The translations under genes were made by a program, and so were the position numbers. This document shows positions 23,346 through 32,304 of a stretch of DNA of 39,232 bases, in pieces (the stretch's first letter is position 1; each line of letters opens with the position of its first letter). The notes beneath the pieces were generated by a model, which saw only the letters and a program-made list of their open reading frames with translations, searched no databases and was not told where the DNA came from. Source of the DNA: Helochares maculicollis. Its lineage: Eukaryota; Arthropoda; Insecta; Coleoptera; Hydrophilidae. Where the stretch lies: positions 1-39,232 of the forward strand of contig JAWQRO010000427.1 of NCBI GenBank assembly GCA_033557835.1, read 5' to 3'.

Positions 23346-25230
23346 TGTTAAATTTTAATTCGAAATAAAGTTAATTTGTATTGTGTCGTTCTGTTAAATG
23401 CGCAAAATACTTTTGATAAACAAACGAATTTCCACGGGGCGACATGAAATTTTATTTCATATTTATACATAGAATTTATATCGAATTAAATATTGTTTTA
23501 ATAAAAGAGGCATCCGTTAATTTGACAAAGTTTGCTGAAAATTTTCAATTTGTGCATCGGTTCATGTCCTGCCATGCTCATTTATGTATGTTTTATCGAA
23601 TTAACAACCTATTTGTTTTGCTGGATACACAGGGGCTATTATTCTCGCAAAACTAAATGTTTTTGAATTTATTTTATTGGCGGTTTTTAAATTCTAGCGG
23701 CAGTTATCTGACTGTGTCCAGTTGTTCAACGTTTCAATTGCTACGTAAAGACCGTAGACCGCAATGCGATTTTTTTGTAATTTAATCCCAGTACTTTCAA
23801 ACTTGTTCCGACCTAACCACATTGCGTAAGTTCGCTTCTCAGATTAGGCGCGTCTTTTGTCAACACAACCTATATTTTAGATGCTTTGACAAATCATCCA
23901 TTATTAGTTTTGTTGTACTAATGACCCAGCTGCAGCTCGGACCACGACTTGCCTTAGTTCAGCCTCAATGAATATGTATACAAATTATTAAGAAAACATG
24001 TTATAATTTTAAGTAGTACTTTAAACAGCATTAAATGTGGTACATCAGCACAATAACGGGAATTATTGCACGAGCTGCAATAAAACGGAAAGGCATATAG
24101 CTGCAAGGGATCATACAACATGAAAAAATGTATAAAAATCTATTTATATTGCAACGCAATTTCAAAAGCTAAAAACCTCTCTAGAAAGTAAAATAGGTAC
24201 CGCGCACAATATTACATTTTAATTAAAACGCGCATTTACCTTTTATGTGTACTGTCTGCTTTTCATCCAACGATTTTTTGGAACAGTTGACTCGATTTTA
24301 AAACGTTCTCAACAAGATACAATAACAAAGCTGGAATCCATCTTATCGTTATATTAACTTACGGTTTATCCAATTTTACTTTATCGTAATTGCTCCTTTC
24401 AAATCTTTCTGTCCCGGTGCTAGGAATGGGCTCATTAAATGCTTAGATTTCTACTATTTCAACAGAGCTAGGGGCCTGGAAATGCGTAGTTTATTATCAA
24501 ATAAAACGTTCATATAAATTTTTCAACAACGATTTTTGGGCAAAGCACACAATTTCAAATCTATCTTCCAAAAACTTGCTGGGAGATTTAGCACTGTGAA
24601 TTTTTATATGTACTACTATCTGCCTAGTTTTATAGATTTACCGTTGAAAATATGCATTTTTGACATCAAAATTAATCGCACTAGCCCAGCTGAAGCCTTG
24701 CAATATATTTGTATTGTAAATATAACATTCCTTAGCTTATGTTCAGTTAGTTTTTTGATTGGAATGGTTTAAATTACCGATTTTTCAGTTTTTTTGGGTC
24801 TTTTTATGAAATATGTGCTAATTGGGGGAAAATGCGGATTCACTTATCGATGATTTCTGTAGTTAGCTCATAAAGACCCATACTTTGCGATTATGGTTCA
24901 AATTCGCTCAACATGTTTAAAAAATTGCAGCGATTCGTCACACTGTTGCAAATACGTGTTTGGGACTACAACATAAAACAAAACTCAGCTCTCTGCTTTC
25001 ATTCTTTTGGCAAAGTAAAGACATGAAGATGTCTCTTGCAACAGTGGCCAAAACGTAGGAGGTTTTCAAAGGCTCGAAACTGTTTTTGCCAAAAGACGAA
25101 TCTTTTCTCGTACTTAACGAGCATAAGTAGCCGTAATCTGACACAAACTGTACAAAGTGTATTAGAATGGTATCGAACTTAGCCCATACATAGCTCTAGT
25201 AGTCAAGCTTGATACCAACTTAGTTATGTT
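23346..25230. other. AT-rich intron DNA, nothing recognised
   Basis: Open frames at + 23444-23656, + 24536-24772 and - 24938-25144 are short and AT-biased, with no family signature. A segment near 24860-24905 resembles tRNA promoter boxes but does not fold as a tRNA. Confidence 0.45.
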
Positions 25231-25233
25231 TTT

Positions 25234-25280
25234 GCTTCACTTAATCAAAATTATTCTTTTCGCTCGCTCATTCCACGCGG
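25234..25280 (-). repeat. Decayed inverted core repeat
   Basis: On the plus strand CGCTCGCTCATTCCACGCGG at 25261-25280 is the end of a minus-strand core. The other half is badly decayed (GCTTCACTTAATC). It lies about 300 bases left of the direct copy at 25580. Confidence 0.55.
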
Positions 25281-25579
25281 AGTTGTGGGACACGCTTAGA
25301 AACTAAAAAATCTGCTTTTATCTCACGTTTTTACTAAATTCTTTAATTATATTCTAAAACGAGCTCATTTTCAATTGTATCTTAAATTATTACTGAGCGA
25401 AGATTAATTCTCAATGTGTTTCCGCTTAGCTCATAAGTAAGTATTGATTCCAGCTTCATGTTTATAGAGATTAGTTCACAAACTTGACAATGTAAAAACG
25501 TAGTTGCAAAATTGCGAAAGCGTAATACACCAGATTTCTTAGTTTAAAGTTTGCTCATTTCCTAACGCATCAAAAATGC

Positions 25580-25627
25580 GCGAGGGATGAGCGACCGTGG
25601 CCAGCGGCTTTCTAGTAAGCGAAGCTT
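25580..25627 (+). repeat. GC-rich core repeat with altered middle
   Basis: The head (GCGAGGGATGAGCGA) and tail (AGTAAGCGAAGCTT) match consensus. The middle is replaced by CCGTGGCCAGCGGCTTTCT, so the repeated GAGCG/AAGCG block is lost while the flanks persist. Upstream it carries CCTAACGCATC, a phrase also next to the inverted copy at 25920. Confidence 0.75.
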
Positions 25628-25919
25628 GTTTGATTCTTGGCGTACTCCTACTAAGCTGATTAGATAACATTAAGCGCTGCAGAATGTTTCTATCCAAATA
25701 TTAAATTGTTACTAGATTTTCTACTTTGCTTATGCTTGCTACATTGAGAGTCGTGTATGTAAGTCAGCATGTAACTGATAGACTAAATGTAAATGATAGA
25801 CTAAACATAAATGAGACAAATCTTCGACTTTTTGTAATTTAGTGGACAGAAAATAACTTCATTGCAATGATATCAACAATTAAATAAATCTCACAAAGAA
25901 AAAATTGCTTTAGATCCAA

Positions 25920-25970
25920 ATAAGCTTCGCTTACTCGGGATTCGCTCGCTTCGCTCGCTCATCCCTCGCG
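25920..25970 (-). repeat. GC-rich core repeat, inverted, near-consensus
   Basis: One of the best-preserved copies. The plus strand reads TAAGCTTCGCTTACTCGGG, then ATTCGCTCGCTTCGCTCG, then CTCATCCCTCGCG. It is followed by GATGCGCTAAGGAATC, related to the flank of the copies at 6766 and 25580, so the repeat extends at least 20-30 bases beyond the core. The 24-bp minisatellite begins about 110 bases to the right. Confidence 0.88.
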
Positions 25971-26079
25971 GAGCGAGGATGCGCTAAGGAATCAATGCGC
26001 TTTAAAAGTGATTAGGGACATAAAAATATAGCATTCCAGTCTGGCTTTTATACAATACATACGGTTTTTATTACTTTTG

Positions 26080-27056
26080 TATACATAAATTGTCAGAAAT
26101 TTATATACAGAAAATGTGATAAATTTAAACATAGAAATTGTCAGAAATTTATATATAGAAATTGTCTGAAATTTATATACAGAAACTGCCAGAAATTTAT
26201 ATACAGAAATTTATACACAGAAATTGTCAGAAATTTATATGTAGAAACTGCCAGAAATGTATATACGGAAATTGCCAGAAATTTATATACAGAAATTGCC
26301 TGAACTTTACTTACAGAAATTGCGAGAAATTTATACCCAGAATTTGTGGGAAATTTATATACAGAAACTGTGGAAAACTATCATAAATTTACATACAGGA
26401 ATAGGCAGAAATTTATATACAGAAATTGCCAGAAATTTACATACAGAAATTGCCAAAAATGTATATACAGAAATAGCGAGAAATTTATACACAGAAATTG
26501 TCAGAAATTTATATACACAAATAGCGAGAAATTTATACACAGAAATTGTCAGAAATTTATACATAGAAATTGCCTGAAATTTATATACAGAAGTTGCCAG
26601 AAATGTATATACAGAAATTTGCAGAACGTTATTTACAGAAACTGCGAGAAATTGAAACACTGAATGTGTGGGGAATTTATATACAGAAACTGTCATAAAT
26701 TTACATACAGGAATTGTCAAAAATTTATACACAGAAATTGCCAGAAATTTATATACAAAAATTGTGAGAAATTTATACACAGAAATTGTCAGAAATTTAT
26801 ACATAGAAATTGCCAGAAATTTATGTACAGAAATTGTCATAACTTTATTTACAGAAATTGCCAGAACGTTATTTACAGAAATTGCCAGAACGTTATTTAC
26901 AGAAATCGCGAGAAATTTATACACAGAATTTGTGGGAAAGTTATATACAGAAACTGTCATAAATTTACATAGAGGAATTGTCAAAAATGTCTATGTAGAA
27001 ATCTCCAGAAATTTATATACAGAAATTGTCAGAAATTTATATACAGAAATTGTCTA
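26080..27056. repeat. 24-bp minisatellite, about 40 copies
   Basis: Head-to-tail units near AGAAATTTATATACAGAAATTGCC. Common variants are TGTCAG or TGCCAG or AGCGAG at the junction, TATACAC for TATATAC, and AACGTTATTTAC for AATTTATATAC. The unit itself is two related halves (AGAAATTTATA and CAGAAATTGCC). Because 24 is a multiple of three and the unit lacks stops in most frames, long open frames appear on both strands (up to 209 codons on minus, 129 on plus), giving 8-residue repeats such as NLYTEIAR or KFLAISVY. No start context, splice site or non-repeat sequence supports translation. A longer-period pattern is also visible: the variant block GTGGGAAATTTATATACAG with CATAAATTTACATACAGGAA recurs near 26347, 26668 and 26931. 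Confidence 0.92.
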
Positions 27057-28952
27057 AAAGATGAGAAAAATGCATGGCTATCGATTGGATAAAAATCTCA
27101 CATATTCATAAAATCTATACAATATATGTGAATCTACATCACAAACTTGTTTCATGTTTACAAACCTGATAACACGAAAGTTAAATTGGACACAGCGCAG
27201 TGCTCTTGCTCGATTATGTATTAAATTTAAAACAAAATAATAATACGGTGCAACAGTGTCGATATTATTTTTTAACTCTGAATACAGAAACTTTTACGTC
27301 CATATGGAACAAATGTCGGAATTTATTTATACAAAAACTCTTCTTGGAAGTCTGTTATGTATCCGATGTGCTTTCTTTATTTACTACTCTAAAGACAACA
27401 ATAAATTAATTTGGATATCAATCAATATTTGGCGAAGTATTTCGTACTAAATTCAACAATAAAACCCTAACGGAATAAAATTAGCATTTTTGTGAAAATA
27501 CATTCGAGCAATATAAATCGAATCATTTCTGTATGTATTTTCGAATTGGAAAGCCAATTAAGCTAGCTTATATTACTTCGTATTTGGAAGATACACGTTT
27601 TGGGGTTGATAATGCGCAGAATTCCTTATACTTTTCATTTGAATTTAATGTAGCAGCGCAATTTTCAACGAGTCAAGAGGTATCAACATATTATCCTGAT
27701 AGTTACTGTAAATGTTGTACTTGAAGTAAACATAAAAATATGTCTTTCTGAAGATGACAAGATATTGATTAATTCTATTTGAGCGAGTTATTATACAGCC
27801 GGGTTTTATGCTGCCAATTGCATTTTCCAGCCTTACTATTCGATCGGCCCTTCGCAAAGGACTCAAAGACATTTGATAGTTAACGTAGTATAAATCTAAA
27901 ACAAGAAGGAAATGCGACAATTCACAAACGAAACGTTCTTTAGTAACTTGGTTAGTCAACATTTAGGGGAATAATTTACTCGTCAAGAAATGCAATGTGT
28001 CACGTTTACACTAGATGCAATCCAATCTACTATTGAAAGACTAATTTTTGTGCCATGCACATTAATTTTTAAAGTTTGGCTTGCTGTATATGATTTTATC
28101 AGCTTTTTTGGTGAAAAATTGTAATTTAAAGCGATAGTTTTCCTAAGTCAAACTCAATTTTTTATAAGAATGCACAAAACTAGTCAGTTGTAATAAAAGT
28201 GACTAAAATGGTTGTTTGTGATCTGTTTTGATTCTAATCAGAGTCGTTTTATAAGGCGTTAAGCTGTCCCAAATTTACAATATTTTTATTTAATTAGGAG
28301 AACATTGTTCTGAAGTAGTTAACATGTGGCTCAGGGGTAGGAGACTATTAATGTTACACCCTGTCGTATACAAGATTCCTACAATTTTCTTCCTGAATGA
28401 GCACATCACTGGTTTTAGAAGGATCCCGTTTAATGCCGCCGCACTAATGAATATTGTTTTGTTCCTGCAGCGTGAAACATAGTTGTAATTAATTCTATGA
28501 TTTAATACCAAATTGAATTTGAACAGTAAGCTCGCATTAGCTAAAAGGCATTCTTCGGATAAATTGCACAACGTGATACCAGTCTGTGACTCTGCCGATG
28601 CGATGGCGATAGAATAGTTTTAAATTTCAAGCAATCCCTCGCAATAAAATAATTAAACTCCCAACTGCAGGTACCTGTATTAAGTGATGCGATATGATGC
28701 TTTCTAAATGTGGAAACCTATTGAAGCTATCGCTTTCCGAGCTGCTCTCTTTAAATCCATCCTGTAGCCGTTGTAGCTCCTCTTCACTGTTATTTTTTTG
28801 AAAAATGTTTAAAATCGCAAATAACAAACGCCATCCACATTTTAATATAGACCCCTCAGACTTCAAATGTTTGCTGTATAAGCGCTACTGCTGGAGGAAA
28901 TTACTATTTCACTGTGCAAACAAAATTTTAACATCATCAACTTTTGTTTTAG
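27057..28952. other. 3' part of dyl intron, no gene recognised
   Basis: AT-rich and mostly featureless. Minus-strand open frames at 27645-27962 (105 codons), 28290-28571 (93) and 28627-28866 (79) have no recognised domain. The last contains an acidic serine stretch (SEEELQRLQDGF, then SSSESDS) that looks protein-like but has no supporting signals. The acceptor tract TTTTGTTTTAG ends the segment. Confidence 0.5.
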
Positions 28953-30755
28953 GAAAGTCGATGCGAGGCTCCCCTGACGGACTCCGCGTCCCTTCCGCTG
29001 GAACACAGGGCCGTGTACGGGCCTCCCCTATCGGGGCCAGGATATGCGCCCCCGGCGCTGCTCCAAGGCGGCGGGCAAGGCCCCGACGATCCTTGGCCCC
29101 TTGCGACTCCCGATATGCCCCAAATTAAGCATTTGCAAGTGCAATGCGAGAAAACGCATATGCGCGTCAATATCGAATTCGACCGACCCTTCTACGGGAT
29201 GATTTTCTCCAAGGGATTCTACAGCGACCCTCACTGCGTTCATCTGAAACCAGGGACCGGACATCTCAGCGCCACCTTCGAAATCTTCTTGAACAGTTGT
29301 GGAATGTCCTCGTCAGCTAACCATAACGCCGCTAGCTACGGAGGACCTACACCGAGTGGCAGCTACGTAGAAAACACCATCATCATCCAATACGACCCTT
29401 ACGTCCAAGAAGTTTGGGATCAAGCCAGAAAACTGCGCTGCACCTGGTACGACTTTTACGAAAAAGCCGTCACTTTTCGTCCCTTTCAAGTCGACATGCT
29501 CCGAGCCGTCACCGCTAACTTCTTGGGAGACAACCTACAATGCTGGATGCAAATCCAAGTCGGAAAGGGACCATGGGCTTCTGAAGTATCTGGAATAGTT
29601 AAAATCGGACAAACTATGACCATGGTACTCGCCATCAAAGACGACGAAAACAAATTCGACATGCTCGTCCGCAACTGCGTCGCCCACGACGGAAAACGCG
29701 CTCCCATCCAACTGGTCGATCAGTACGGCTGCGTGGTCAGACCCAAAATCATGAGTAAATTCCAAAAGATTAAGAACTTTGGGCCATCCGCTTCGGTAGT
29801 CTCCTTCGCCTACTTCCAGGCTTTCAAGTTCCCCGACTCCATGAACGTGCACTTCCAATGCGTCATCCAAGTTTGCCGTTACAACTGCCCCGAACCCAAA
29901 TGCGGCGGACACGGTTTGGCCGCCATCGCCGGAGAATACGGACCACCTCACGGCAACGCTTTAGGAGGCGGCGATTTCGGCGGGCACGGCGGAAGTCTCA
30001 GCGCCGAATACGGACCACCACCATCGTTGGCTGAATACGGAGTCCCACCGGCGTTCCCTGCCCCTCGCCACCCATCTGGACCAGCAGGAGCTTACTCCGA
30101 ACCGAACCCAGACGTAGTCCCAGCCCCTCAGGCCCAAACTTCCTCCTCCTCGACCTCCAACCCACCCAATCCTTCGTCACCTGCGCCTCAAAACCAACAA
30201 CAGGGAAGCAACGAGATCCATCTGCCTCCACCTCCGCTACCAGGACACCCCAACGCTTACAACACCGTCAAGAGGAAGAGCGGAATCGCCGACGAATTCG
30301 AAGGGAACTTGGCCACTTTAGGGGGAAGACCGCGATCCGTCGAAAACTTGCCTTCCGAACTCCAAGGTGCTAGAAGGAGAAGAAACGCCGACACGATGCA
30401 CGTCGTCGTAGCCAGGGTTTACAAACGCGAAGCCCAAGAAATGACAGATGTCAACACAAGCCGCACGATTCAAGTTGTCGCCCCCGGAGATGTGAATTTC
30501 GCTCTGAATGCCGCAGCCAGTAACGAAACCGTTGTTATACAATCGGCTACATCGGCAGATCCTGAAACAATTTGCATGTCTGTTCCAAGTTTCGTTGCTG
30601 GATTAGTTATGTTGTTGTTGGTGCTCATCGTTGCCAGTCTTGTCGCAGCATTCTTGTTCGTCAGAGTTCGGGCGATTGATAGGAAAGGTGTTTCCACTGC
30701 ATTCGTGAACGCCAGAGGTTACGACAACGCCGAATTCGTCAAAGTGGCCAACTGA
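28953..30755 (+). CDS. dyl: dyl coding exon 2: ZP-domain membrane protein (Dusky-like)
   Basis: This exon encodes residues 20-619 of the joined protein. It opens in phase 0 right after TTTTAG; an in-frame TAG in the acceptor itself rules out reading further left. Order of parts: luminal N-terminus with ESRCEAPL and a YGPP-containing linker (20-78); ZP domain from about C84 to C336, with cysteines at 84, 114, 135, 182, 216, 261, 279, 322, 327, 331 and 336; Pro/Gly/Ser/Tyr-rich linker with three EYG(P/V)PP motifs (about 337-455); KRK at 459-461 and tetrabasic RRRR at 493-496, the likely furin-type release site; possible N-glycosylation sites at N520 and N543; one membrane span at about 563-590; short tail ending FVKVAN. 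Blocks such as FDRPFYGMIFSKGFYSDP and QARKLRCTWYDFYEKAVTF are typical of the Dusky/Miniature/Dusky-like group, and overall wording fits Dusky-like best. In flies these proteins sit at the apical surface of epidermal cells, link membrane to cuticle and shape wing hairs, bristles and denticles. The exon is much more GC-rich than its surroundings. Dusky or Miniature is the main alternative. Confidence 0.93.
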   Translation, partial: ESRCEAPLTDSASLPLEHRAVYGPPLSGPGYAPPALLQGGGQGPDDPWPLATPDMPQIKHLQVQCEKTHMRVNIEFDRPFYGMIFSKGFYSDPHCVHLKPGTGHLSATFEIFLNSCGMSSSANHNAASYGGPTPSGSYVENTIIIQYDPYVQEVWDQARKLRCTWYDFYEKAVTFRPFQVDMLRAVTANFLGDNLQCWMQIQVGKGPWASEVSGIVKIGQTMTMVLAIKDDENKFDMLVRNCVAHDGKRAPIQLVDQYGCVVRPKIMSKFQKIKNFGPSASVVSFAYFQAFKFPDSMNVHFQCVIQVCRYNCPEPKCGGHGLAAIAGEYGPPHGNALGGGDFGGHGGSLSAEYGPPPSLAEYGVPPAFPAPRHPSGPAGAYSEPNPDVVPAPQAQTSSSSTSNPPNPSSPAPQNQQQGSNEIHLPPPPLPGHPNAYNTVKRKSGIADEFEGNLATLGGRPRSVENLPSELQGARRRRNADTMHVVVARVYKREAQEMTDVNTSRTIQVVAPGDVNFALNAAASNETVVIQSATSADPETICMSVPSFVAGLVMLLLVLIVASLVAAFLFVRVRAIDRKGVSTAFVNARGYDNAEFVKVAN

Positions 30756-30970
30756 TATCAGACAAGACAAGACTGCAATTTTGTGTAAGAAGGTTCCAAA
30801 GATATTCAGGTTAAGAAAGTGATCATAGTGCGAGTGTTGCGCGCTCACGACATTTTGTGCATCCTCCTATCCCATGTACCTGTTTCCTAGCCCCAGCCTC
30901 ACTCCTCTCATCAAACGCATTATTTAATTTATAAAAAGATTAACTCGTCATTTTTTGCAAACTCGTGCTC

Positions 30971-30994
30971 ATAATCGGCGCACTTCGCCGTTAT
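30971..30994 (+). other. Possible stem-loop in dyl 3' UTR
   Basis: ATAATCGGCG, loop CACTT, then CGCCGTTAT. Nine base pairs form with one bulged T. It is short but GC-rich at its top, in AU-rich surroundings. Confidence 0.45.
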
Positions 30995-31183
30995 CAGCAT
31001 GATTCTAACCCTATTTATACTAAGTTATTATTATTATTTAAATTAATTATTATTTATTCACCAGATCTGTGTATTTAAACTAAAAAGAAACTCACTGTAT
31101 TGTTTGAGAGTTTGTTTGTATGATATTTGTTTTATAAATATTGTTTATTTATTATAACAATTGTTTAGATCATTGCCCTTCTG

Positions 31184-31189
31184 AATAAA
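31184..31189 (+). terminator. dyl: Proximal poly(A) signal of dyl
   Basis: AATAAA about 430 bases after the stop codon, followed by a GGGGGG-containing stretch and a T/G-containing region. Confidence 0.55.
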
Positions 31190-31303
31190 GGGGGGCAAGC
31201 CGCTCCACTGTCCCTCAGCAGCCATTTCGGAGCAAAGCTAGTCTCGTAGTTAGATTTTAGATCAGATGTGTAAATAAGTGTGTATTCAAATACTCAGATA
31301 ACA

Positions 31304-31309
31304 AATAAA
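31304..31309 (+). terminator. dyl: Distal poly(A) signal of dyl
   Basis: AATAAA about 550 bases after the stop, followed by T-rich sequence (TTTCGTATTTCTG). Two usable signals would give two 3' UTR lengths. Only the longer one includes the Pumilio-type site at 31269. Confidence 0.55.
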
Positions 31310-31320
31310 TTTCGTATTTC

Positions 31321-32304
31321 TGTATTCAAACACTGAACATTTTTGGTAGAACTAGTGATTTTTTAAAAAGCTTTTTGGTGTTTCAAGTGCATTATGAATT
31401 TGTTTGAATGACCCATTCTCTGTTTTAAATGCCCATTCCGATTTTTTAAAATCATCACTTCATATTGGCTGTGAAATTGTATTTCGTCCCCTATCAAGAG
31501 ACCCCTGTTGCGGAGGGAAAAGCCGGATTAATCACTAGATCGATAAATCTTTAGCTGAAGGGCGCTGAGAGCAACTATTGTTTAATGTTCATCAACCAAG
31601 AGGTGATTTGCTCCCGCGGAACAAGAGAAGCTTTCAGGCCAATAAAACTGTTAAACTGTTGTTAGTTATAACACATAGAAACCACATGTAATTAATTTGG
31701 TAGACTAATAAAACTGTTAGGCAGACGTTGGGTACGAAAGTGCCACTTTTAAAAAAAAAGTGTTAGACTCGTAAATCTACTGGTTTTACAAAATTAACGA
31801 GGTTGTGAAACTATCACGCTGATGCCTACTTAGCAGATTGGTGTGAATTAGAAATTAATAACGCTAGCATAAGTGTTGAGAAAAACTAGCAGCTGTTGTT
31901 AAGCGTCGAAATGTTAGTGACGATTTAGTTTGGCGTGTTAAGTTCGCGATTTGTGGAAAATAAAGGCCGGAATATTTTTGTATTTGGCCAAGTTGAAGAA
32001 ATTAGGAAACTTGAAATTCCTAACGCACAAATCATACAATGGGTGTAGTTAATACCGGGATGAAACTACCAAAACTCTTAAAATAGGAAAGTGTAAGCAT
32101 TTAGTCTTGCTTTTTGAATTAAAATCGACGCGCAAGATATTATGTCTTGAAATAGTGCAACCATGCTAAAAGTGGCAGATGTGATTCTAAATATATCCAC
32201 TCAGGATAGATAAATTTTTAATATTTAGAGAAGTCAAGGATAATAGTAGATTATATCGGTATTTCGTGGGTAAGCAAGGCGTTGTCATTAAAAATCTTGT
32301 GAAT
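31321..32304. other. Intergenic DNA right of dyl, nothing recognised
   Basis: No open frame above about 60 codons and no transposon motif. Confidence 0.5.

Larger units (their letters stand above)
11411..28952 (+). other. dyl: dyl intron 1 (17.5 kb, phase 0)
   Basis: Bounded by donor GTAAGA at 11411 and acceptor TTTTGTTTTAG ending at 28952. It is packed with satellite arrays, a minisatellite and dead transposons, which are listed separately. No nested gene is recognised. In Drosophila dyl is a target of the Shavenbaby/Ovo transcription factor, so enhancers may lie in this intron. That is inference from the fly; I did not identify specific sites. Confidence 0.75.
30756..31320 (+). other. dyl: dyl 3' UTR
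   Basis: It runs from the TGA (30753-30755) to the poly(A) signals. It contains a possible hairpin at 30971-30994 and an AU-rich stretch with ATTATT/ATTTA repeats at about 31020-31060. Near the distal end there is one UGUAAAUA (31269-31276) that fits the Pumilio recognition element. The exact cleavage site cannot be seen. Confidence 0.6.

Noticed and set aside
24860..24905. tRNA or tRNA-derived SINE suggested by TAGCTCA and GGTTCAAATTC
   Set aside because: The bases flanking the T-loop-like part do not pair, and no acceptor stem can be drawn. No second copy was noticed in the window.
26355..26984. 209-codon minus-strand open frame of octapeptide repeats
   Set aside because: It is produced by the 24-bp minisatellite, whose length is divisible by three. 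Overlapping plus frames are also open, and nothing else supports coding.
26080..27056. CRISPR array
   Set aside because: Units are contiguous without unique spacers and the DNA is eukaryotic. The same reasoning excludes the 16-18 kb array, whose 'spacers' are homologous to each other.
28627..28866. Minus-strand open frame with an acidic serine stretch, near dyl exon 2
   Set aside because: The composition is suggestive, but there is no recognisable domain, start context or splice signal.
29013..29072. Reading the ZP gene as starting at GTG 29013
   Set aside because: GTG is not a normal start in animals. The frame continues left without a stop to the acceptor at 28953, and a matching phase-0 signal-peptide exon exists at 11354-11410.
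29028..30848. Minus-strand open frames opposite dyl exon 2 (for example 29535-29951, 138 codons)
   Set aside because: They are antisense shadows of a GC-rich coding exon, with no family match and no start or splice signals.
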